64,000 nt of DNA from Linnemannia schmuckeri (lineage: Eukaryota; Mortierellomycota; Mortierellomycetes; Mortierellales; Mortierellaceae), in the NCBI GenBank assembly GCA_029449235.1, contig JANATG010000003.1:3038001-3102000 (forward strand), written 5' to 3'. Positions 32,575 to 41,462 of this stretch are shown here, in pieces. A program made the position numbers and the translations under genes. Each line of letters starts with the position of its first letter. Position 1 is the stretch's first letter. The notes under the pieces are model-generated. The model saw only the letters and a list, made by a program, of their open reading frames with translations. It ran no database searches and was not told the origin of the DNA.

Positions 32575-33769
32575 CCACTATCACCACCACCGTCCTCGCA
32601 CTATCGGAACTCCTGGAGACATTCGGAAACCATTTCTCACATTGCGTCCTCTTCTACTGCGTACAAGTCTGTCGTTTCTGGAACGAAGTCTTAGTCCTTC
32701 TTTTATGGCACACGGTCGACACCCGCAACACACCTTCTTGGATTAGGATCTTAAACGATACTGTTGTAAAGAAGACACCAAGGTTCGACATCAAGGACTA
32801 GGCGAGGATCATTTTCGGGAAGTATAGACATCATATCCGGTACTTGTCTCTCAACTGGGACATTCTCCTCGAGGCAGTCTCGATGAATCGGGAGTGTAGG
32901 AGTTTAAGGTCGTTGATTGTTGGATTTGCAGGATATACCCGCTCGACGCCTCTCATACCCTCATCATCGACAACAGTACAAACAGCAATGACAGTAACGA
33001 CTACGATAACAACGACAACGGCAATAACGACAACGGCAACAACGGCAACAACGATAAATACGACTTCAACTGTTCCTGACTTTTTGCTCCCAGGAGATGT
33101 TCCACTTGACCCGCTATTCTTGCACGAGAAACTTAGGGGACACCGTATTACCGAGTGCTTCTGGACACTCGTGCAACAGAATCCACACTTGACACACCTC
33201 CACTTCCCGTGCATCGGAGTCATGAGCGACCTGTCCAAGAAATTCATCTTCACCACCCTCATGTTAAAGACCTTTGCGACCTAGACTTTGGATTCATTAC
33301 ATTGGATGAGAGCGTCGCACTGCGATGCTTGCCAAGGCTAGAACGCCTGCGTGTTGCTTATCTGAACGGTCTGTTATCGATGCATCCACGGGAACAATAC
33401 GGCGGTCTACGAATGTTTAGGATCCGGAATCATATAACTGTCAGCGAGGTGCTCAAGGTGCTCAAACATCTGCCAGGATTAGAAGAGTTGTGGGTAAAGG
33501 GGACCTTTGCAGAGTCGATCACACAATTGTGTGCATATGTTGATGCTTCCGCTGCTGGTGCTATTGCAGGATCAAAGAGGTCCTGAAGGAGGACGATGAG
33601 TATCCGGCGGTGCTTGTGTGTCAGTTGCCTCGACTGGTGAAGATCCAGGTGCCTAGTCTTAACAAGCTGACCAGCACCGCGCTTTGGGAAAAGTGTTATT
33701 TTCTGGAAGAGATTGAGAATGAGAACGAGTTTAGTATTGCTGGTAACTGGAAGTTGAGCAGAGACTAGG
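32575..33769 (+). pseudogene. F-box/LRR relic (subfamily B) with Thr-rich insertion
   Basis: The F-box is partly preserved (ALSELLETFGNHF..CVQVCRFWNEVLVLLLWHTVDT) and ends at TAG within a FDIKD-stop-ARIIF context near 32800. The frame from 32844 has LNWDILLEAVSMN, then a Thr-rich stretch from ACAACG/ACGACA repeats (about 32980-33065), then ITECFWTLVQQNPHLTHLHF. A shift near 33240-33260 moves to LCDLDFGFITLDESVALRCL and LPGLEELWVKG. Another near 33585 leads to ALWEKCYFLEEIEN. There is no usable start. It lies in tandem with the intact 30500 gene. Confidence 0.8.
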
Positions 33770-33982
33770 GTGTACTTAGACAATCGCCGTGAATAAAACG
33801 ACAACAGTAATATCAATCCTCTGTCTGTATTACCTTTCCCCTTCCCTTCTGTCAACAAGTACATAATGCACGTGCAGATTTTGATTAAGGGATTCGCTGT
33901 TCTCCCTCGCTCTCACTAACGGCCTTGCTCCTTTTCCTCTTTGACTTATTTTGTTTCCTTCAACGCCACCAAAAACACCGCT

Positions 33983-34141
33983 ATGTCAGAACTTATATCA
34001 GCATGCAGTAACGACGACGCTTCAGCTAGCGTCCTTCCTGTACTTCCACCAGAATGTGTGATGCTCATCGGGCAGCAACTCTTGCGAGAGACTCGCGAGA
34101 CCGATAGGACGATGCAAGACATAGGTCAGTGTCATGTTTGA
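33983..34141 (+). pseudogene. Truncated gene start, possibly F-box-like
   Basis: From ATG 33983 the 52 residues include SVLPVLPPECVMLIGQQLL, which resembles the first helix of an F-box of another type. The frame then ends in TGA. A donor-like ATAG/GTCAGT occurs near 34121. Fifty-eight bases further on, a dispersed repeat begins. The rest of the gene is absent, so it is probably a remnant cut off by the repeat. Confidence 0.35.
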
Positions 34142-34199
34142 CCCAATGAAATAAGTATTCGTTACTTTAAGAATGGGTGGCGATGACCTGTCTGGTTAG

Positions 34200-34485
34200 T
34201 GATGCAAAATAAGGTGGTGGCTAGGTAGCGGTGGCGACGCCTTAGATTAGCAGTCATATTCTTTGTAGACATAGTTTTAATGGTGTGCCCAGCCCTCTTG
34301 TCTGCTCTTTGTCCTTTTACACATTACCTCTTGGACGAGAGCAGTACTGACAAGAGTTTCGCTGGCGTGCTGCAGTGTATCGTTTCGTGTGGTTCCTTAG
34401 GACACTATTATCACTACCCCCGTACCAATTGAGGACTTAACAGCGGTTCTACAACTCTGGCTTTCGATTCTCTCCTTGAGTAACA
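34200..34485 (-). repeat. TG...CA dispersed repeat, copy 3 (inverted)
   Basis: 286 bp, the same length as copy 1, in reverse orientation. Read on the minus strand it begins TGTTACTCAAGGAGAG and ends TTTTGCATCA. No target duplication is visible. It follows the truncated gene start at 33983. Confidence 0.72.
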
Positions 34486-34975
34486 ACATGAGCGAACGAT
34501 GCGAAAAAAAAAAATATCACTAGTACGAACATGGCGTAATTGAAACTGCCATTACCGTATTCGCATTCAGAACTGAAGAGGGCCCAGATTTCATACTTCA
34601 TATCTAAAACAAAAAATAGCGCATCTCGCTAACTTTGGTACGTTCCTAAATTTTTTACACTATTGTAATGTCGATATGCTGCTAAGCCCAACCACTGCCA
34701 TCAAATTCCATCTCAGAACAAAAGGTATGTGAAGCAGTAGCAAAAACATCACCCCGCCTCACGAACACCCGGCCTACGGATCTATTCTCTGCACACAGCG
34801 ACAGGGGCGTCGAGTGGAAAGGATGTGAGAGAATGAAAGATAGAGTAACGTCTCGGCGCCGTTTCCTAACGTCAAGCCCGCGAAACTCAACGCTCAACAA
34901 TAAAATTGGGGGCTTGAGTTGACCGGCACTGACAGTCAATCAACCCTTGACTGTAATTTCTTTCTTGCTCGTATT
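34486..34975. other. Intergenic, no gene seen
   Basis: Spacer between the dispersed repeat and the left end of the piggyBac-like element. The minus-strand frame at 34682-34939 has no recognisable motif. Confidence 0.4.
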
Positions 34976-35088
34976 TTATCCCTTCGACTGTAACGGATAA
35001 CTGGCAAATTTGCCCGTCAAAATGTTTGTTTTTCCCGTGCTACATCAATGCAAAATTTGGTTCGAACTTTATTCTTTGGTGCGGTATT

Positions 35089-35357
35089 GTCTCTTTTCGC
35101 CGAGGACTTGTCCGACGGCTCATAAACATTGTACGAGATGGGAAACCCACTTCATGTCTAACGTGACGATCTTTATTTTCTCAGCAAATCCAAAGACAAA
35201 AGGAAAAAAAGAGCAGTACATAGAACCTCACCATCCGCGTAGGAACTTGCGAGGTAGAAACTAAACTGAATGGGGTGGGATGGGTGGGACATGAAGTGGG
35301 TTTCCCATCTCGTACAATGTTTATGAGCCGTCGGACAAGTCCTCGGCGAAAAGAGAC
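35089..35357. repeat. 70-bp perfect inverted repeat (element end versus internal complementary region)
   Basis: Bases 35089-35158 and 35288-35357 are exact reverse complements separated by 129 bp. Together with the 35-bp pair 35358-35392/36460-36494 they form the DIRS terminal architecture. Confidence 0.92.
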
Positions 35358-35403
35358 ATTGTACTTCAAGAGAGGGAAACCCACTTCATGTCGCTCCAGC
35401 TAA

Positions 35404-36325
35404 CTAGCCGGCCAGCGTGATCTGGGTCAAGTTCTTGACGGACCGGCGAGACAAGCGATAGAAAGAATCATACGTCGCCGAGTGCGCCCAAAAGCCTTGG
35501 GCCTGCACTTCGTCAGAGGTAGCACCATGCTCAATGGCCAGGGAAGAGCCGAGAGAGCGACCAGAAGGGGCCTTTTCCATGCCCGGAGGCAAAGGAAGAA
35601 GGTCGGATACCTTGGTAATGTGGCGGCCGATCGTGTCCGAGGAGGCAGCCTGGTTGAAATCGAGAATGTATCGAATCAAAGGGTTGAAGGTCTGATCCAA
35701 AAAGGGGTGCTTGACGCTGGTAAGAGTTGAAGAGGCGAGCTGTGCCACATAGCACTGATAGGTGGCCACAGGACAGACAAGAGATGAAATCGATGTAGTT
35801 CCGGCGAAAGGCGACCAAAAATGAAAGTTGGGACGGATCGGAACCATTGTGAGGATCCTGTGCTTGTGCTTGGGCATGCATGTAATAATCGAGCCATTTA
35901 AGGGTCTGGCCCGCTTGGTACTGGACATCGCGGAGCTGGGAGTCCCACAGCTTATGGTCACCCTGAAGGGTGACGCCTTCTGGAACTTGGGGAGGGGAGT
36001 AGTCCACGCCCAACATGGAGTGGCTGGAAGCGGCCACAGCTTTCTTCTCATCGGCAGAGAGGGGTGACAAGAAGAGCGACTCGAGGAAGGTGCATTTGGA
36101 TACACCATCGTCGCCTCTGTAATAGGTCCCAGCTTTAAGGAGCTGCTGGGAAGGTTCAAAGGCAAAGGAGTCGTTTTGACGAATGAGGGTGGGATCGGTA
36201 GATCCTGTGGACTGCAGTTGCAGGGAACGAAGGACAGTGATCTCTTGTGTGAGAGTGTCAACCTGCTGAGCCAACCTGGCCACCATCGAGCCAAGGTCGG
36301 GTTGGGAAAGGGAAGCATTGTTCAT
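35404..36325 (-). pseudogene. Gag-like / tyrosine recombinase fusion remnant of the DIRS element
   Basis: From ATG 36325 (MNNASLSQPDLGSMVARLAQ) the protein has a coiled-coil-like start and the gag-type motif VDYSPPQVPEG...LRDVQYQAG seen in Mucoromycota DIRS-like elements. A frameshift near 35800 moves to the frame ending at 35404 (VATYQCYVAQLASS). The final 80 residues read RSLGSSLAIEHGATSDEV, then GFWAHSATYDSFYRLSR, which looks like the C-terminal catalytic part of a tyrosine recombinase, with Arg, Trp and Tyr positions. The pieces between (RT, RNase H, most of the recombinase) were deleted. The assignment of the first part as gag is from memory of the family. Confidence 0.7.
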
Positions 36326-38472
36326 GAGGGTCTTTTAGTAGGAAAAAATGCTGAGAGCTCGCGGAGAAAGTTCCAGCGAAAAGATGGTGAGGTTCTATGT
36401 ACTGCTCTTTTTTTCCTTTTGTCTTTGGATTTGCTGAGAAAATAAAGATCGTCACGTTAGACATGAAGTGGGCTTCCCTCTCTTGAAGTACAATGCTCAA
36501 AACAGTTTCTAGTTTTGTTGACGCAAAGAGGCACATCGAATTCTTTACACCACTTGGGTTTGGTTGGGGTTCTTGTGATCCATGAATATCTGCTTCTGAG
36601 CAGCCCTCCATGAACACCATGTGCACGTCGATCGCGTCTCTCTCCACACTGAGAAATGATTTCCAAACGCGAAGCGGGCATCGGTGAGCTGGAAGTTCTT
36701 GGTAACCCTTTCTCGCTTTCTGGGAACATCGTGTTCTGTGTCCCCGGCCCGACGCTTGTTTTTGTGGAAGATCGAGTTGATAAGACCCCACACAAGAGGC
36801 TACCGAAACTCTCGATAGGTAAGAGGTGATCCTGCTTTTCGAGCAATGAGATAAGAGTTGATGATGACGGTGTCGAGCAACCAGAAAAAGAGGGGCATCC
36901 AGTTTTGAAGGGTGATTTGTTGGGTGCTGTAGTATGATCTCAGTTGGTCTGCGATGTCCACGCCTCCCATATGGAAATTGTAGTCATCGATGACCTTGAG
37001 GATCTTAAGCCCTTTTCTTGGGGAAGTACCAAACACTGCTCGCACTTTCAAAGCGTTTGTACTTGTCTCTCGGGGCCGACGTCTCTCCCTCTCAACTTCC
37101 CACTCATCTCCAACTATGCTATGAATGGTTGTCAGCATGGTAACGGGGCCATTGTCTTGCCAGAAAACCGCCAATACTCCATCAACTACGACGCCTGAAC
37201 GAGTATCCCATTCAAGCTTTGACCCCTTCTCCACTCGAAGTTCCTTCGGAATCCCTGCTTGCTTCCTTGCTGTTCCACATGCTCCAATCCCAATCTCCCT
37301 AAAATGTTGAAAGAGTGCGACGCTCGAGAAGTAGTTGTCCTTGAAGACGTTGAAGGAGAGCCAGGTGTGGGGAAGCTGCTTAACCAAGTGAGAGACCATG
37401 CATCCTGTTCTGGTGAGACCTTCCACGGTGGCAACATCGGCAGGCTTGATCCGGGACGTTAGGAGGAAGGTGTAGGTGTATCCTGCATCACAAAGAGAAA
37501 GGATTTTGAACCCCTCTGGAGTTGGCTTGTTCTTCATCCGGACGGTGTGCGCACTTCGGCCGGAGAATCGCACCATCATCTCGTCCACCGACACATTCGT
37601 TCCTGGAGTGTAGAAGGCTTTCGACATGTCGCGGATGTGGGAGAGTAACGGCTCCAGTTTGTCGAAGTAGTTGGGGGTTTCCGTGAAGGGTGGTGACACA
37701 TGGAGGTATCTCTTGATCTGCTGGTAGCGTAGGAGACTCATATACCGAGAGATTCCGTGAACAGGTTCTTGCTTATCCAAATTCCACAGCGCCATAACGG
37801 GGGACAAGCGATGAAGCCCTTGATACACGGTCAAGGCAATCCAAACCACCAACTCATCCAAATCTAGAGGTGTCCAGGTGCGACCTTCAGTACCAGCATT
37901 CTTGGAGAGGGCGTACAGGTTGGTGTTGGTGACAATTGTGTTGAGTTGATAGTCTGTGAAGAAGAGTCGAAACAAACTTATCGGGGCTGGCGTAACAGAA
38001 TCGAATGGTGGTGGTAGGCGGATAAAAGCCCTATGCTCTGGTCGACTGAGAGGCTGGAAGTCTGGTGGGGGCGGTAGTTCCACCGTCCGCTTCCCTCGTC
38101 CCCTCCCCTTCCCTTTGATTGGGGCTTCCTCAGTCTCACTGTCACTGTTGTCTGTGTGCTGTCGGAAGGTCAGCACTGCGACGTACTCCTCCTCCTCCTC
38201 CTCCTCCATGGCGGTAGAATCGCCTCCAGCAATTAGTGTTGCGAAAGATGAGCTGTCCATTGCTGCATGGGAGTAATGAGGTGACAAATTAGGCTTGATG
38301 AGAGTTGTGAGAGTGATGGCAATCGTCGTCACCAGTGTATTTTTTTCCGCCCTTTCATTTGAGCTTAGAAAGAGGGGGGATGTGACTTAATCAATTGTCA
38401 AGATAATCTAAAAAAACAAGGCTAAAAAGTTTTTAACGGGCAAATTTGCCCGTCTAACGCTCAAAGGGATAA

Positions 38473-39120
38473 AAAAATACTAGTGGGTGCCCGCCCAGGG
38501 GAAAAAATACTTTTTCTTTTTCTTTTCTTTCTCCTTCTCGCTCTACATTTATTGTGGTCACTTGGAATTTCTTTGAAGACTACTTTTCAGGTTTAGGTGT
38601 CTTGTAGGCAAAGTAAAGTGCCAATATGGATGGGCACCTTGAGGTTTGCAGGATTACTACAGCGAGATAGTATTGCGGTACGGGTTAATTTTTAGCCACC
38701 CCTTTTTATTTAACGGCGTGATAATGTGAACAAGTGAGCGAGTTTGGATTAGAGTATTAAAGAAACGACTGGAGTGATAGGCTGGCGGTCTGTGGTATGT
38801 TTTGAGATAAAGAAAGGCGAGGGATACGTTTCTGTGGCAAAAGTGAAAAAACACAAGGAAGTTACTGAAAGCGAAAAGAAATGAAGTAGATTGACAAGGT
38901 AAAGGGTGCAAGATGAAGGGCGTGTCTCGAAGTAAAAAAATTGTTGATGTCAAGCGGTGTGAACCAGTTTGACACAGACATTAATATACAAAACTCTCTT
39001 TTTAAAACCTTTACGCGGTACCAATCTTAACTTTTTTATTGAATTAAGGTGGTTAGAAGATATCAGTGCAGTCGTAAGGGCCCATCGAAGGGGTAGCAGA
39101 GAGGCCGACGGAAGCGATGT
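38473..39120. other. Intergenic, no gene seen
   Basis: Right flank of the piggyBac-like element. It has a purine/pyrimidine-rich patch near 38510-38545 and AT-rich sequence after. No motif-bearing frame was seen. Confidence 0.4.
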
Positions 39121-39465
39121 TCAGTCATATGGGATGGGATCGCACTGGGTGGGACCATAAGATGGGACGCCGTCAATGCCGACGGAAACGCTGTTCACCC
39201 ACTGAGAGTTAGATCGCGTGCTTCCCAAAGAAAGCGTTGCAAAGTTGCCTTTGCAATTGTCGGTCGAGAACAACTTCATGACTCCTCCATTGGTGTTCTT
39301 GATCTTGGCTGTCTGGGTGCTCGAGAGACACAAGCAAAATCTCTTGTAGCCTGAAATTGGACCGGAAGAGGCAGTCTTGCCAGCGTTGTTTGTGACTTGG
39401 AAAGACCAGGTTTGGGCAAATGCGCCAACGGTGAAGAGTGACAACAATAGGATAGCTTTAACCAT
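39121..39465 (-). CDS. Small secreted protein, four cysteines
   Basis: 114 residues from ATG 39465. Translation seven codons upstream is possible, but this ATG begins a clean signal peptide, MVKAILLLSLFTVGAFA, with cleavage before Gln18. The mature protein has Cys44, Cys46, Cys71 and Cys108. A stretch around VMKLFSTDNCKGNFATLSLG resembles a beta/gamma-crystallin-like or killer-toxin-fold strand pattern. That resemblance is weak and no family is claimed. An extracellular role is likely. No second copy was seen in the window. Confidence 0.65.
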   Translation of the reverse strand: MVKAILLLSLFTVGAFAQTWSFQVTNNAGKTASSGPISGYKRFCLCLSSTQTAKIKNTNGGVMKLFSTDNCKGNFATLSLGSTRSNSQWVNSVSVGIDGVPSYGPTQCDPIPYD

Positions 39466-39486
39466 TTTGATCAAGTCTGGTAACAA

Positions 39487-40436
39487 AACGTCAGAAAGAG
39501 TGCAGGAATTAGGAAGATGAATAACTTGAGGGAACAGAACCTGAAGGAAAGATATAGGGAGGATGGCGTGGAATGGACTGGGAACTTACGTGGTGTGTTT
39601 GGAGGAGAAGAAGAGGGGAAATGGGTCGCTTTTTAACGTGCAGAAGGGTTTCCCTTTAGTACTGAATCCGCCGTGTTTCTGAGAGCCTAACCGTTAAAGT
39701 TCGTGCTTAAAAGGCGTTATGAAGGCGGCGTTAGCCGCAGTTGAAGAGGATGGCGTTAATTGAAGTTAAAGAGAGCGGCGTGAACATTCTGTTATCAGTG
39801 CGATCTACGGTGGCTAACAAAAATTTAGCAATTATGAACGAGTCTATAAATGGGGTTGTTTTAGCTCTGCTAACATGGAGGCCGAGGTGGTGCTGTGCAA
39901 TATACAACCCTGCTTCTCGAGAGAACGCCATGTCACCAAAGGCAAAGGCATAGTCTAGTGATGCGCCAAACCGTGAGGAGCGTGCTGGTGATAAGTTGGC
40001 TGGGATTGAGGCTGAGGCGGTTAGGAGGGCGAATCAGACGGAAGAAGAGTGAGACCAGAGACCGGAGTTCGTCGTCAGTCCAGAAGAGCTTGTTGGTGAG
40101 CTGAGCTCGTGTTCTCAGGAACTTCGACACTCAGGGAGCGAAGCGTTTGAAGACGCTAAATTTTTAAAAAATTCCCACCTGTCTCTCACAATACACAGCC
40201 GAACAAGCACTTCCTCGATTTCAAGGAAGACAAAAGATCCATCTTGTCCTACCATACCCTCGATTTTTTCTTCAGTTCCCTTGAAATTTTCTGTGTGCAA
40301 ATACGATTGATATTGGTTATCAAAAAAGTCATATCGCATGGAACATAAACGCGCCCTTGGTAGGATAGACTAGTAGATATTAATACTCACGGTTTATTAC
40401 ATTCACTCCCTTGGTGCCGCGTTTCTTACACACGTC
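39487..40436. other. Intergenic, no gene seen
   Basis: Promoter side of the 39465 gene followed by 700 bases with only short frames. Minus-strand frames at 39933-40130 and 40115-40339 look protein-like (VFLEIEEVLVRLCIVRDRWE) but match nothing I recognise. Confidence 0.4.
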
Positions 40437-41003
40437 TCAGAATTTATTTAGCTCTGGAGTAGAAACTGTGTAGAGCCGCGTATTTGCTATAGCCAGCGAA
40501 GGATGTACTACCGCCACATTTTCTTTTGCTACAGCTTCTAGGGTGGGCTTGCTACCGTTCTCAACTGTAGGCGCCAACTCGAACCATATCCTGTATTGCG
40601 CTTCAATAGTCGCAGGCTCCATGCTGCCAGGGATTGAGACGTCATGGCCGTGCACCATAACATATATGTTGCCGCAACGCCGTATCAGGTAAATACTCAT
40701 GGTCTGCGCTACCACTTGATATCCCACCAGAATCGTATCGTCTACACCGTACTTGCCTTGGATCAAATCCAGAGCGTCCTTCAATCCCAGATCGATGCGC
40801 GCCAAATCTTTGACACTTTTTTTGCTGTAGTTCTTATGAGCTTGGGAGGTTCCTTCACCAATGCCCAACTCGCAAACGGGCTTGTTCGATGGATCCTTCA
40901 ATTCGTTCACGTCTTCATCCACCCAAGGCAATCTACGGCCAATATTGTCCCCCGTACTGCGTTCATTTCGATTGACTGGACTTCGAGGCGAACTCATGAT
41001 CAT
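40437..41003 (-). CDS. Uncharacterised protein fragment (Mortierella-type family)
   Basis: 188 residues. The part DLGLKDALDLIQGKYGVDDT followed by LVGYQVVAQTMSIYLIRRCG and NIYVMVHGHDVSIPGS looks like a conserved globular domain. I associate it with uncharacterised Mortierella proteins that sit near transposons. The N-terminus overlaps the start of the plus-strand Crinkler-like relic, so the ends are uncertain. It is likely the C-terminal part of a larger protein, perhaps a pseudogene. No catalytic motif is visible. Confidence 0.45.
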   Translation of the reverse strand: MIMSSPRSPVNRNERSTGDNIGRRLPWVDEDVNELKDPSNKPVCELGIGEGTSQAHKNYSKKSVKDLARIDLGLKDALDLIQGKYGVDDTILVGYQVVAQTMSIYLIRRCGNIYVMVHGHDVSIPGSMEPATIEAQYRIWFELAPTVENGSKPTLEAVAKENVAVVHPSLAIANTRLYTVSTPELNKF

Positions 41004-41383
41004 CTGTTACGGCACAGGATTGAGCATCCGGACTCTCCATTGGACGATGAGCAGCGGCGACGGCATCAAGGAGTGGGGCTCCATATATTGAGTTTCCAGG
41101 ATTGAGAGGTGCCGTCAGTCCTATCGTATATTGATTGCCTCAAGGACCGGTTGCTGGGTGGCGAGTCGAAAACACAGGTGAACGCCCTCATCCCCTCAGC
41201 TGCAGTGGAGATGCCGCACAAGCGGCTCACCGGCAGATTGAGACCTATCGTCGCGGCTATCAAGGGCATTCTCGAGATGGGTAGGTGGGATACTGCCATC
41301 GAATAGACCGAGACCATGTTAACATCTTGGAAGGATCAACAGCGCTGAGGAACCTTGTGTGGAGAACTCAATCAGTAAGCAGT
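40985..41383 (+). pseudogene. Crinkler-like (CRN) C-terminal relic
   Basis: Three pieces in shifting frames: ELMIICYGTGLSIRTLHW, then YIDCLKDRLL...PHKRLTGRLRPIVAAIKG, then, after TAG near 41305, TETMLTSWKDQQR-stop-GTLCGEL. The order GTGL ... LTGRxRPIVxAI ... TExxLxSWK ... GxLCxEL resembles the C-terminal region of Crinkler-annotated proteins in Mortierella and related fungi. Two stops and at least one frameshift make it non-functional. The family call is from memory and moderate. Confidence 0.45.
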
Positions 41384-41462
41384 GCTTCTTTTCATCTCAT
41401 CTGAAATGTTCTAGACCTCCTATCACTGCTTGCTGCTGAGCTGTAATCACGTCTTATTATGT

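Larger units (their letters stand above)
35089..36494 (-). mobile_element. Internally deleted DIRS-type (tyrosine recombinase) retroelement
   Basis: On the minus strand the element starts at 36494. Inverted terminal repeats share a 77-bp core (36383-36459 against 35159-35235). Before the 3' terminal repeat lies a composite block, 35288-35392. Its first part is the reverse complement of the left extremity (35358-35392 against 36460-36494, 35 bp). Its second part is the reverse complement of the right extremity (35288-35357 against 35089-35158, 70 bp). This is the internal complementary region that defines DIRS elements. The boundaries are confirmed because removing the element joins the piggyBac reading frame. 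Reverse transcriptase and RNase H are missing, so it is non-autonomous. Confidence 0.88.
35033..38260 (-). pseudogene. piggyBac (PGBD-like) transposase, interrupted
   Basis: From ATG 38260, after an acidic leader, the DDE_Tnp_1_7 domain includes WTPLDLDELVVWIAL. The three catalytic aspartates are in NVSVDEMMVRFSG, FNVFKDNYFSS and DDYNFHMGGVDIADQL. TAG at 36800-36802 stops the frame, but coding continues behind it to RSTCTWCSW. A small shift leads to the C-terminal zinc ribbon KWCKEFDVPLCVNKTRNCFE. Exactly there the DIRS-type element begins (36494). On its far side (35088) the frame resumes for a few codons and stops, as in the family. So there is one nonsense change, one frameshift and one insertion. 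Confidence 0.88.
34980..38468 (-). mobile_element. piggyBac-like DNA transposon carrying a nested DIRS-type element
   Basis: Both ends begin with CCCTTYGA-type inverted termini: CCCTTCGACTGTAA at 34980, and CCCTTTGAGCGTTA reading inward from 38468. About 25-35 bases inside, each end has the palindrome GGCAAATTTGCCCGT (34 kb side) or ACGGGCAAATTTGCCCGT (38437-38454). The immediate flanks are TTAT and ATAA, each one base off the expected TTAA. It encodes a minus-strand DDD transposase. The nested 35089-36494 element accounts for 1406 of the 3489 bp. Confidence 0.85.

Noticed and set aside
35050..35075. GGTTCGAA motif suggesting a tRNA T-loop
   Set aside because: No acceptor stem or anticodon arm can be drawn around it. 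It lies inside the piggyBac-like element.
40644..41105. 153-codon plus-strand ORF
   Set aside because: It overlaps a minus-strand frame with a more protein-like conserved domain. Only the part after 40985 shows a family pattern, in the Crinkler-like relic.
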